Shown here piece after piece: positions 32,186 to 42,000 of a stretch of DNA of 64,000 nucleotides. This stretch comes from Stentor roeselii (Eukaryota; Ciliophora; Heterotrichea; Heterotrichida; Stentoridae). The translations under genes and the position numbers were made by a program. Location of the stretch: NCBI GenBank assembly GCA_006503475.1, contig RSEH01000172.1, forward strand, positions 40,217-104,216. Reading direction: 5' to 3'. Under the pieces are notes generated by a model. That model did not search any database. It had not been told where the DNA came from and worked only from the letters and a program-made list of their open reading frames with translations. The number at the start of each line of letters is the position of its first letter. Position 1 is the stretch's first letter.

Positions 32186-32191
32186 ACTGAT
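32186..32191. repeat. target site duplication, right copy (ACTGAT)
   Basis: Matches 30530-30535 exactly. Confidence 0.88.
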
Positions 32192-33361
32192 GATTCCTTG
32201 AAATCTTAAACTTGCTGAGCTTCCTCCAATGAAAACAACTGACCCTGTCGTATTTTCCCAAGTTTTCACAAAAACTTCTCTATTATGGTATATATTTACC
32301 TGACTTCTGTTGTAATAAACCCACGAAATATGTTCCCAGTTTAAACTAGTTTCAAAACTAAAAACATTTTTCCCTGACCCATCTTCAACAATCAACGACC
32401 TCGTGAAAGTTTTCTGAAAAACCTTAAAAAATCCAGGAATTTTTAAAAGTTCAGCTGAAGTCTCTTCCCACTTTTCACTTTTGAACCAGAATTCAATAGT
32501 TCCAATAAAAAGACTTTTACAATTTCCTAAAGAAATTATATCATTTGACAACCCTGCCCTATTAAAATCAAGAAATTTTCTTTCAGTTTGAAGACACTGC
32601 GATTTCGTTTTACAATACAAGCAGGTACTAGCGCAAGTTTCACATTTTAAGCCATTTTTGTATTGATTAGATAAGCAAAGTGAAAGACTTTCAGGAGATT
32701 CAACTAAAAAAGGTGACTTGAAGTCAGAAGAAATGGTGATTTTTCTTGAATTCACCAAATCTTGAATATTTTTTCCCGGGTCTTGCACCATTCGAAAGAG
32801 CCTAAGAAGTGTTGAAGGAAAAGGAGGAGAGTAAAAAGTTTGAAAGTATTGAAAGATTGAAGTAGCAGGTCTTATTTCATCCACCCAGACTCTCAGTTCT
32901 GCGAAGTTCCCTGTGAAATTGTAACCTATCAGCAACTTGTTCGGGTACTTCGCCACTGCTGACGTCGTCGACGATGAAAAGAGGCTTCCGTTCAAGTAGC
33001 AAGAGAACTGAGGCAGGTAAAAATCGTAGGAAAAAGAAATGTGGGACCAGATATTGTTTGGAATTAAGTCGTAGAGACAGTAGTCTTTTAAAGTACTTGA
33101 TACTTTTAAATGGTTTTCTGGAATTATCAGTCGGACTTCCCAGTCGTTTGGATTCTTTAAGAGGAGATATTCTCCTGGAATTTGATTCTGGTAAAGAGGA
33201 CGGAACCAGAATTCTATCGTGTAGAGCTTTTGGTAGTCTGGAAACCAATCTGTTGGAATGGGAAGAGAGATTGAGGAACTTTTTGGGTTTGTTGAAGGTG
33301 AAAAGTAAAGATAAGCTGAGAGACTTGAGTGGATTACCAGGAATAAGAGGTGTAATTTCAT
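32186..33361 (-). CDS. N-terminal part of the transposon-split receptor gene (signal peptide, LamG domains)
   Basis: Codons 1-392 of the receptor continued at 24986-30529. Signal peptide MKLHLLFLVIHSSLSAYLYF, first LamG/concanavalin-like domain (about 25-190; LYTIEFWFRP, IWSHISFSYD, FTGNFAELRVWVDEI), a short Cys cluster (CETCASTCLYCKTKSQC, about 240) and most of a second LamG-like domain (280-392; TIEFWFKSEKW, WEHISWVYYN). The frame reads on into the transposon for four codons (32171-32185) and stops in TAA, leaving a 396-residue product that ends mid-domain. The strand that completes the domain (DLRLWKSSRS) is found just beyond the other transposon end. ATG at 33361. Confidence 0.88.
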
Positions 33362-34609
33362 TGGATTATTAAGGAATGTTTAATTGGATGAGAATTGTAA
33401 GAATTATTGGATGAAGAGGTTTTAGGTGTTTGGTTTTAGGGGAGTTTGGATTTTTGAAGAATTATTGAAAGTTTTTAGATTTTAGGATTATGGATTAATT
33501 TCTAGAAGAGATTAAATTTGAATTTTCTGAAATCTGAATAATATAATATAACTGTTTGACTTAGACTTGGACTACGAAAAAAAATGAAGTTATATAAATT
33601 CTCATGACAACAGTTATTATAACGATTTAGAGCGATTTAGATGGCAGAGTTGTTTGGGATTTATTCATTGAAGGAAACTATGCAGTAGCTTCGCATAACT
33701 ATTATTTAAGTCCAATCTATTATAAAGGATTAAGAATCTGGAAATCAGAAATAATTCTAAATATATGAAGAATCTATTTCCTATGTTTGAAACAATATCG
33801 ATTTTTCTGAAATTTCAATTTAGGTGAACTCATTAATTGCTTATGATTTTCTTATACAAAGCTGAATGATAATATCTTTAATTGTTTATTTTTTCAGATT
33901 TAGAGCATTTTTGAATGAATGTTATGATAGTTTTTCTTTGAATCAATAAATCAATTTTACTGCAAATAATTTAATTCAAATATATTGTTAGTTTGTAATA
34001 GTCGAAGATTGATTTCTCAAGAATTTGTATTCCATAAAGATTAGAGATTTAATAAATAAAATTGATATAATATTTTCTAAAAATGTAAATGCCTTATAAA
34101 TCAAATTATTTATGCAATCTCAATGAAACAGCTTATTTTAAAGTTGTATTTACGTCTTGAGAATTGAAATAAATCAATCATCATTATATAATTAAAAATA
34201 GTAAAATCAAGTAACATAATCAATTCCACAATTTTTCTTAAAAAATATATCATACAAAATACTATCCATTATCTTATTTCTCAAAAGTTAATCATCAGAA
34301 ATAATCTATAAATTTCTACTATATGGTATTTAATCTCACGTATTCTTACTAAAGTGGCTACTTAATAAAGGATCAAATGTTTTAAAATAGACCTGCGAAG
34401 CTGCCACATTCTTTATTTCTAAACATAGATTATTTCTATTGATAATTTTGATTCAGGATGTATTCCGCTTTTGATCTCTCAGAACTATTAATATTTCAAC
34501 TGGTATGCATTCTAAATAATTCAGACAAAGTGGCTAACTTTTATATGACTTATTGCCTAATGAACTATAATTAATTAATGTGAAATTTCAAGACTTAGTT
34601 AGAAATTGG
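33362..34609. other. long AT-rich intergenic region
   Basis: About 1.25 kb without a supportable gene. It contains the probable promoter of the receptor gene at its left end. A stop-free plus-strand stretch at about 33637-33771 reads like a WD-repeat remnant (GNYAVASHN ... GLRIWKS) but has no start. AAAGTGGCTA occurs twice (near 34352 and 34528). No RNA gene recognised. Confidence 0.55.
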
Positions 34610-36058
34610 CTAAAACTTGTAAGTTCTCGGAGCATCTATAGAGCTTCGGGCTCTTCCTTGTATTCTATTCTGGCCAATAGAAGTTATCTGCATTTTTGGA
34701 TCATACTTTCTGAAGTTACTAATTGATCGTTTTGGTTCATTTACTCTTTGATATCCTGTAAAGGTTTGGTTGAGTAAAGTACTTCCTTCTCTCATTACCA
34801 TCTCAATGAGTCCTACTCCCCTTTTTGGACTTGCATCATTAAAATTCGAGATTCGTTCATCCATACTCGAACAAAGCGTAGACCTCATATAATTCGGAGG
34901 GTCTTCATCATCATAAACAAAAAATCTTTTCAAAGGTTTTCTAATTATCTTCGGTAAAGCTTTCTCCTTTTTCTTAAAGTTTCTAATTGGAACCTGCCTT
35001 TGTGGACTTGTTTCCGACATGCGAGAAACCATGCAAGAAGTGGCTTTTAAGTGATTTTTTGGTAAGGAAACCTCATCTTTAATCGCTTTTTCATAAAGAT
35101 ATGGAAGAACTGAAGAAAGCTCTTTAGAATATGCAACATTGTAAGAAACACGGGACATCCTTATTTTTTCTTGTTTTTCTTGCTCAAAAAGCTGGAACTC
35201 GGAAGAGGTGATACTTGCACATTCTAGAATATTGCCAAGATTTTCACCTTTCAAGTTTTCAGCTGAAGATCCAATCCAGTTTTCAGTATTCTTCGTAGAA
35301 AGGTCTTGATTGGAAATGACAGAAGTCGATTTCAATGTTTTTAAGAGTCTTTTATATTTTCTAATTTTTCTTTTAAGAATTTTCAGAGTGATTTTATTTT
35401 CATTAAGGTAGTTTTTTATAGTAAATCTTGCAAGATTTTCTCTGATCTTTTCAAGTTTTGCTTCTCGGAATTTCAGGAACTTTTCGTGTTTCAGGATAGC
35501 AATCGAGTGAAAAGATATAAGAAAAATTCTTAATTTAACCTCGGCGTTCCTTTCTTTAATATTCTGAAAATATTGATAAGCCTCTTCGATTCTCTTAACT
35601 TTTGAAAGAAATTTCATTCTGCAGAAGAATCTAAAAATTTTTAGTGCTGCAGGATGAGCTTTTTTTCCTAAAGAAGCAAAATTTTTCAAGTCATTTTTTC
35701 TCATTTCATTCAAAGTATTTTTGCAGACATTTTCTCTAATCTGAAGGATTTGCTAAGTAAGTTTTACCTTGTCGAACATTTTCCTAATGAGAAATCCTCT
35801 GACTATTTTCTGGATTTTGATGGCATTTCTGTTGAGATGGTCTAGTAAAGACCTTCTTTTATGGATTTGAAGTGCTAGTTCTTGAATTTCTTTCTTGTGA
35901 TCAGAGATTTTGTTTTGAGTTGATAAAATGTTGTTGACTCTTCTTTTTGCTATTGATAAGTTTCTTGCTGCTGCTTTAAAGTTTGAATTTTTGTGGCTCA
36001 TTTCGAAGCCAGCAGAGGCTTTGCTTAGTGGTTGTTGGTCTAATGGCTTATCGCACAT
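34610..36058 (-). CDS. IQ-motif protein with one 15-nt intron
   Basis: complement(join(34610..35752,35768..36058)), 477 residues. The first exon holds a helical segment and a calmodulin-binding IQ motif (IKIQKIVRGFLIRK, about residue 80-95). The second begins QILQIRENV and is basic and helical up to about 230, then disordered with RSTLCSSMDER and SPQRQVPIR-type stretches. Without splicing the first frame ends in TAG at the intron end. IQ motifs bind calmodulin or centrin-like light chains, so a Ca-regulated cytoskeletal role is plausible but unproven. ATG at 36058. Confidence 0.88.
35753..35767 (-). other. 15-nt spliceosomal intron
   Basis: Minus-strand GTAAAACTTACTTAG, phase 0. Retention gives ACT TAG. 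Splicing joins two frames of 97 and 381 codons. T9/A10 present. Confidence 0.92.
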
Positions 36059-36862
36059 TTATATTGGTTTGATATTTAGTTGTGGTTGTGACAACATTGA
36101 AATATTATTATTTTAAGTTAAATGAATTGGTGATTTGACTCTTATTTAAAAAAATTGGCCTTGGTGCGAGTTTGTCCTGCAAATGAAACGCTTTGTTATA
36201 GTATAACTAACTGAAAAAAAATAACCATTTTGATTAAGTTATAAGACCAAATTTAAAGTTATTAATAAAGTTAAATACTTGAATTAAAGTATTGTTTTTT
36301 TTTAAGGCAAAGTTTTTTTTTAGAAGATTGGGATTTTTTGAGATAAAATAATTGCAGATGGAATAGAGGTGGATTTAATCACATAAATCAATGAGATTAA
36401 TACAGAATAAGGATTAATATTATTAGAGAGCTAAGGCATGTAATATTTTGATATAATATTAAGCATTATCAGCTAATAAAGTATAATATTGTGTTTGCTA
36501 ATTCAACCAAAATGGTTAAATTATAACTTAGATTAAAAAAATTATGATTTATTTTGTAGTTTGGAATATTTGGAATCATTTTCTAATTGATAGTTTTTTC
36601 ATTTTGATACTTTATAATTGAAGATAATATGATCATTTAATCCTTTATAAAACTAACGAAATTAATTAGGATGAACTATTAATCCTAGAAAATGTTTTCT
36701 CTTGATGATTCATCATAGTCATTTCTTTGCTATTGTTTAGAATAGATTTAAATTATATAGATTCTTGAGTTATTATTATAATATGATCATTATTCTTTAA
36801 AAATAAGTACTTAAATCATTATTTAGATTCACAATTAATTCTATCTTTAATTAAACATATAA
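36059..36862. other. AT-rich divergent intergenic region
   Basis: About 800 bp between divergent starts, with frequent AATATT/TATAATATT words (36420-36500). No gene recognised. Confidence 0.55.
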
Positions 36863-38419
36863 ATGCAAACTGACTATTATCGAAAATTTTCGTTAGAAGC
36901 CGAAAATAGCAAATCCGATTTTCGAAGAACATTTTATTCCCCTTTAAAACTCGCTACTCCAATTCAAATTTCTTCTGTAAAAGAACAAAAAAAGTCTCAT
37001 CTTAAAAGAAACTCTGAAATTAACTTCTCTTTTTCAAAGCCGATTCCTAAGTTAGACCTAAGTGATCCTGAAATCGAAAAAACTGATAGAATCGGAGAAA
37101 AATCTCACATTTTTAAAGTAAACTCCAAGCAAGAAACTTCTAAAAATTCTCCTGTTCGACTTGAAGATCTGGAATCAGAAGACCTTTCAGAAAAACTTCA
37201 AAAATTAAAGACCAAGCCTATAAAACGTAAAATTCGTGGAGGATCATTAGACTTTTCTGTAAATTTCAACGAAAAGCTTAAAATTTCTAATAAAAAAGTA
37301 AAAAACTTCACAATTTCAAAGAAATCTGAAAAAAATTCTGAAAAATCTTCATTAAAAGATTCATCCAAAACACCAGATCCAGAAAAATTTGAATTTTTTA
37401 CAGAAATTCTCGAAAAGCTCAATCATGTGATCGCCAGTCAAGAAAGAAACGAAAGACAAGAAATTTTTAATCTTTACGATTTTCTCCTTCAGGCCAAAAC
37501 AGAGTTTTCAAAGATACAAATCAATTCACCAAATCCTGAAAACATCTCAAAAAAGACAGTAAATCACTTAGAGTCTACAAAGCCTCATTCACTGCACTTT
37601 TTCCCTTCAAAGCCACCCTGCCAAGTATTTCCAATGATTCCTTTACCCCAACTGACAACAGTCACAATTAATCCAATCTCCCTCATTCCCAGTCTTCCAA
37701 ACAAAGAACTTCAAAAACTGACAGAAGATCTTTCTTCTTCCATCCTCAAATCAAAAGACCTTGAAACTTCCATCATGAATCTGCAGCATTCCCAAGAAAA
37801 GCTTCACTCTGACTACTCAATCCTCCAAACAAATCACAAGTCTTCCCAAGTCTGCATAAAAAACCTGCAAGATTCGATTTCCCTTCTTCGAGAAGAAAAC
37901 TTGTTAATTGACACCCAATTAAAAAATTCTAAAATCCTTATCGAAACTCTTTCAGCCAAATACGCGAAAAGCATGAGTAAGTCTCTTAAGCAAAAGGAAT
38001 ACATCGAGTCCTTAGTTAAGATAATAAAAGACTTTCAAAAGCAAGAATATGGAAAAAAGGACCCTGAACTAGAAACAGAAAAAAACAAGGACTTACTTGA
38101 TGACTTGGAAATCGTGAAAAATGAATGTCGCAGACTTTCTGAGAAAAATAAAGAAATTTTAATTGAAAATGAAAAAGTTAAAAAAAATTTCAAGGAACTT
38201 CAGAACCTTGTTGAACGAAATGAAAAAGAAAAAAATTGCTTGAAGGAAGATTTGAGGATTTTGAACTTGAGTCTTAATGAAGTCAAAAGTGAAAACTTGA
38301 GGATTTCCCAGGTTAATGAAAAACTTAAGGAAGAATATTCGAAGATGAGAATTGATTGCTTGGCTTATAAGGATACTTTGAAGGAGTTTGAAGAGCAGGT
38401 TAGCAGGTTGAGTCCTTAG
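36863..38419 (+). CDS. coiled-coil protein, unknown function
   Basis: Protein of 518 residues: Ser/Lys-rich disordered N-terminal half (1-240, with many KSEKNSEKSS-like stretches), a Pro-rich hinge (about 250-275), then a continuous heptad coiled coil to the C-terminus (about 285-515). No enzyme motif. Composition like centrosomal or basal-body linkers. ATG in TATAAATG context, TAG stop; convergent with the next gene (35 bp between stops). Confidence 0.78.
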   Translation: MQTDYYRKFSLEAENSKSDFRRTFYSPLKLATPIQISSVKEQKKSHLKRNSEINFSFSKPIPKLDLSDPEIEKTDRIGEKSHIFKVNSKQETSKNSPVRLEDLESEDLSEKLQKLKTKPIKRKIRGGSLDFSVNFNEKLKISNKKVKNFTISKKSEKNSEKSSLKDSSKTPDPEKFEFFTEILEKLNHVIASQERNERQEIFNLYDFLLQAKTEFSKIQINSPNPENISKKTVNHLESTKPHSLHFFPSKPPCQVFPMIPLPQLTTVTINPISLIPSLPNKELQKLTEDLSSSILKSKDLETSIMNLQHSQEKLHSDYSILQTNHKSSQVCIKNLQDSISLLREENLLIDTQLKNSKILIETLSAKYAKSMSKSLKQKEYIESLVKIIKDFQKQEYGKKDPELETEKNKDLLDDLEIVKNECRRLSEKNKEILIENEKVKKNFKELQNLVERNEKEKNCLKEDLRILNLSLNEVKSENLRISQVNEKLKEEYSKMRIDCLAYKDTLKEFEEQVSRLSP

Positions 38420-38454
38420 TGTTAAATATTTAATATCTTGAGTTTTTTAATGGT

Positions 38455-39636
38455 TTATAATAGATTGATTTCTATTAGTTTTTGCTTTATTTGATTGTTT
38501 TCTTCAAGGATCTTTTCTGCCTGGAATTCGAAGAGCTCTAGCAATTCTGAATTTAAATCTTCTTTAGAAAAATCCTCGTATTTCAAGGAATTTCGTTCGA
38601 GGTTTTTCAATTCGGCATCTTGTTCTGATAATTTAAAAAATTCTGAAAATGTTTTAGTTTGATTTAAGTTATTTTCAAGATTTTTCTTCTTTTCAGTAGC
38701 TTCGAATAATTGTTGAGTAAATTTTTTTTTATTATTTTCGAGAATTTTTTGATTGTTTTCTTGAATTTCTTCTTTTTTGATGATTTCTTTTTTTAAAGAA
38801 TTATTATTATTCGACAAATGTTTTAATTTTATTTTCAAATCATCAGGAAGGTCTTCATCATGTGTAGAATCAATAACTGGGTGTAAGTCTTGATGAATAC
38901 CTTTACGTGACGGGTCTTTTTTAAGAATTTTACTTACAACTCTTGGAGAGATAACTTTAGGAGATAAAATTTTTGGTGATTTTTTTGGTTCTTCGTTTAT
39001 CTGTTCTGAGGAAACTTTCGATATTTTTTCATCTTCGATTAAAATCTTGAAACTTGTGCTAAAGTTATTAAAAGCTTTAGGGGAGTTTGATACTTCAACT
39101 GGAAATTCATTTTTTTCAGAGTTTAAATCCTTTGGTGTGAAAGGATTTTTTATTTTTGAATCGTCTGAACCTATTTCTTCTTTTTCTTCTTCATGAAATA
39201 CGTTGTACCCTTGATTAAATGTATTCAATGATTTTGGGGAAATAGGTTCTTGTGATTTAAATTCTATGGCTTGTTTCTTGTTAAAATCCCTTGATGTGTT
39301 GACTTTATGGTTAAATTTATGTCTTTCTGAAACAAGAGAGCTCAATTTTACCTCTTCATAAGCATTAGCAACTATTTCATTTCTCTTCTTATCAAGTGCT
39401 ATTAAATCATTTTCGTTTAATTTCTTGTGCTCCTTCAATTTAAACTCAATTTTAGCTTCTTGATTTTCAACTTTTTCTGGCAATTCCGTCCTTTTCCTGT
39501 CATTTTGAATCAAACTGTCATCACTTTCTTTCTTTCCGTAACACCTTTCTGTGTTCTCAATAGCGACTTGATTTTCTCGATAAAAACAACAACAGAAAAT
39601 TCTACAAAAAGAAAACTTTATCCTTTTCGTCATCAT
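38455..39636 (-). CDS. charged coiled-coil protein with N-terminal Cys cluster
   Basis: Protein of 393 residues. Residues 1-20 contain a basic and Cys-rich patch (FCRIFCCCFYREN), a candidate S-acylation site that could hold the protein on a membrane. The middle has repeated short SPK motifs (KSLNTF, SPKAFNNF, KSPKILSPKVISPRV), possible targets of proline-directed kinases. The C-terminal third is a Lys/Glu/Asn-rich coiled coil. Function unknown. Two adjacent ATGs at 39636 and 39633; the first is chosen. Confidence 0.72.
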   Translation of the reverse strand: MMTKRIKFSFCRIFCCCFYRENQVAIENTERCYGKKESDDSLIQNDRKRTELPEKVENQEAKIEFKLKEHKKLNENDLIALDKKRNEIVANAYEEVKLSSLVSERHKFNHKVNTSRDFNKKQAIEFKSQEPISPKSLNTFNQGYNVFHEEEKEEIGSDDSKIKNPFTPKDLNSEKNEFPVEVSNSPKAFNNFSTSFKILIEDEKISKVSSEQINEEPKKSPKILSPKVISPRVVSKILKKDPSRKGIHQDLHPVIDSTHDEDLPDDLKIKLKHLSNNNNSLKKEIIKKEEIQENNQKILENNKKKFTQQLFEATEKKKNLENNLNQTKTFSEFFKLSEQDAELKNLERNSLKYEDFSKEDLNSELLELFEFQAEKILEENNQIKQKLIEINLL

Positions 39637-39730
39637 TAAAATATCAACAACTAAAAAAAATGACTTAACTACAAAATGAAAATTATCCTCTTAATCATTA
39701 TTAAAACATCAACAACTAAAAAAAATTGAA
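39632..39730. repeat. imperfect direct repeat in a short spacer
   Basis: Two copies of about 35 bp sharing ATCAACAACTAAAAAAAAT: one at about 39632-39666, the other at about 39695-39731. They occupy the spacer between two minus-strand genes, so they may be a duplicated promoter element. Confidence 0.6.
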
Positions 39731-39743
39731 TTAACAAAACTAT

Positions 39744-41492
39744 TTAATTTATTTCAGGCAGCTTAACAACAGAACTAAAAATCAAAGAAAATCGATTCAC
39801 AAAGTTCAAATCCTCCACCCAGTTCTTGAACTTCTTATGTTCGATGACAGGTGGAAAAACCGGGTCAATTGCGATTTTAAAAGCATTTTCCAGCATTTCA
39901 GGAATAATCTTCGCCAAATAAGAACAACTCAATTCTAAACAAGGGTTTGTATTGACTTCAATGAGCCAGACATTAAACTCGTTGTCAATCATGAAGTCAT
40001 ATCCAAAGACCTCAAAAGTTGTTGATTTTTTATTGCAGTTAAGAACGTCTTTGACACAAACAATGCTGTCCTTCACACTTTTCTCAATATATGGGTAGAT
40101 GTCTCGTTGGAAGTCCTTGTCAGGGTAAGAAACAGATAAAAACTTTTGAAAGTCCGAATAAGACAATTTGTTTCCTGACTCGAACTTGCCGTATTCCTCT
40201 GAATGTTTCTGAACCGCGTCGTTAGTCAGATGAATGAACTTATCATGGACTTGCTTTAAATTATACTCCTTCGAAGTAGTCCTTAAATATCCTTCTTTAT
40301 AAAAATAAGCCTGAAGAGTCCCGTTAATACAAGTGACAAGCGCATAACACCTTATATCAAACTTTCTTCTATTTATCAAAAGGGGATTTTCGATGTACTT
40401 TTGAAGGATAAAAGTGCGACTTGCTGAAGTATTCCCTAAAGTTTCTTTGATTTCTTGTAAGTTATTCACTACTTTAATCCCATTTCCTCTATTAGTACCT
40501 TCTCCAGGTTTTATGATCCAAACTGAGTTTTCCTTGAAATTTTGAAGAAAAGCTGAAAAACTCTCATCTTCTATGCCTTTTTCAATATGAAACGTAAGAG
40601 GAATCTTTTCAAATGGGTTAACTCCTGACTTCTCATAGTACTCTTTCAGGTTTTTAAACAAGTTCTTCTTGTTACAGATGCAAAAGTTATTTGCAAGTCG
40701 ATTATGCACTGAAAGATTTTCACTTTGAAGGATTTGACTGGTTTCCCTTGCCTGAAAATAGCTACTTTCACTTATAAGGCTTATTCCAATTGTTTTTTCT
40801 TGCTGACAATAAGCAGAAGAGGGTTTTTTTAATGGTTTTGGAAGACTGTTCTCGATGTTTTCGCTGTTTGAGAGCTTTTCTAGAGTTGGCTTGTGTTTTA
40901 ACTGGGTCCAGACAAGATTCGCCAGGTCTGGACTGTCGACTCGAGTCCACCAGAAGCGGGACTTTAAGATGTGGTTCACCAGGCCACCATTGTTGCCCTT
41001 TCCGATGAAGTATTTGTAGTTTCCTGATAACATCGGAATCACGTCTAAACCGTTTGAAGTTCGAAGAAGCTCTCCCCAGGATACGAAGATTTCTTGCTTT
41101 AAAGATATTTGAGTACTTAACTTGTCGAGAAGTTTCAAAGGTTTACGTTTTTTTGCTACTCCGAGATAAAGGTTCGGTTTTTTTATTATTGGCTTTAGGA
41201 TACGCACGTGGGTTGGGGTTATTATTCCTTTTATACCAAGACCTGGGGAACTTGCCCTGGCTTCATCACTATTTTTAAGTGATGCAATTTTGTTCAAACA
41301 TCTCGATGTATCAAGATATTCTTGCTGATCTATCACACACGAAGCATTTTTTTTATCTATAAAGTCTTCAGTATCCTGCAAAGGGATCTGCGATAAGTTA
41401 GGAATTCTTTTTTTGCTACGCTGAACAGAGGGCAGTCTTAGTTTTTCTACTAGTTTTATGCCAGATTGGCCGATGATCATCATTTCTTCCAT
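39744..41492 (-). CDS. tubulin-tyrosine ligase-like (TTLL) enzyme
   Basis: Protein of 582 residues. The N-terminal 120 are poorly conserved; the TTL domain spans about 145-555. ATP-grasp landmarks: NYKYFIGKGNN (about 165), WIIKPGEGTNRGNGI (about 322), RKFDIRCYALV (about 378), FIHLTNDAVQ (about 410) and EVNTNPCLE (about 515). These enzymes add Glu or Gly chains (or Tyr) to tubulin tails, mainly in cilia and cortical microtubules. The class (glutamylase or glycylase) cannot be fixed by eye. TAA stop, ATG at 41492. Confidence 0.93.
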   Translation of the reverse strand: MEEMMIIGQSGIKLVEKLRLPSVQRSKKRIPNLSQIPLQDTEDFIDKKNASCVIDQQEYLDTSRCLNKIASLKNSDEARASSPGLGIKGIITPTHVRILKPIIKKPNLYLGVAKKRKPLKLLDKLSTQISLKQEIFVSWGELLRTSNGLDVIPMLSGNYKYFIGKGNNGGLVNHILKSRFWWTRVDSPDLANLVWTQLKHKPTLEKLSNSENIENSLPKPLKKPSSAYCQQEKTIGISLISESSYFQARETSQILQSENLSVHNRLANNFCICNKKNLFKNLKEYYEKSGVNPFEKIPLTFHIEKGIEDESFSAFLQNFKENSVWIIKPGEGTNRGNGIKVVNNLQEIKETLGNTSASRTFILQKYIENPLLINRRKFDIRCYALVTCINGTLQAYFYKEGYLRTTSKEYNLKQVHDKFIHLTNDAVQKHSEEYGKFESGNKLSYSDFQKFLSVSYPDKDFQRDIYPYIEKSVKDSIVCVKDVLNCNKKSTTFEVFGYDFMIDNEFNVWLIEVNTNPCLELSCSYLAKIIPEMLENAFKIAIDPVFPPVIEHKKFKNWVEDLNFVNRFSLIFSSVVKLPEIN

Positions 41493-41781
41493 TAACTATT
41501 ATATTTGAATTCAAGAAGTGTCATCATCTCTGCTTTACTTTCGATTAATTGAGGAAATTAATTCAAAAAGTTATTGAATTTTAAAAGTTAGGGTAATACA
41601 TAGCTTGTTAACAATTGAGTAAAAAGATTCAAATAAATTGAAAAAAATTTGTCATGATAAAGTTAAAGATTCTTTATCAGAAAATGAAAAAGAACAGAAA
41701 ATTGATCATGTTTATGCAGGTCAGCTTGAGTTGATATATATATTAACCTATTAGATATAGGATATAAATATTTATACCCCC

Positions 41782-42000
41782 ATGGACCGTATCGACTCAA
41801 TTCTCCAAAAATCTTTAAAAAAATTTCCAAAATTTTCATCTACATTGACTGCATTGGCACAGGAAACAAAATTAGAGATCATGAAACTCGAGTTCAAAAG
41901 AAATGACCTAAAAGATCATTTATTCTTATGGGAACTGAATATAGAGCATTCATTAACAGATTCAGAAAAAAATTTAAAACTAAAAGATTTAACCTGGTAA
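41782..42000 (+). CDS. small coiled-coil protein
   Basis: A 72-residue helical, charged protein from an ATG in CCCCATGG context. The stop TAA (41998-42000) directly abuts the stop of the convergent Nudix gene. No domain recognised. It may be real because of the clean start, heptad pattern and tight tail-to-tail packing typical of this genome, but evidence is limited. The upstream 290 bp is very AT-rich with TATATATA runs. Confidence 0.5.
   Translation: MDRIDSILQKSLKKFPKFSSTLTALAQETKLEIMKLEFKRNDLKDHLFLWELNIEHSLTDSEKNLKLKDLTW

Noticed and set aside
33660-33695. Stem-loop around TATGC...GCATA as a noncoding RNA
   Set aside because: Only 5 bp of pairing in AT-rich DNA, expected by chance.
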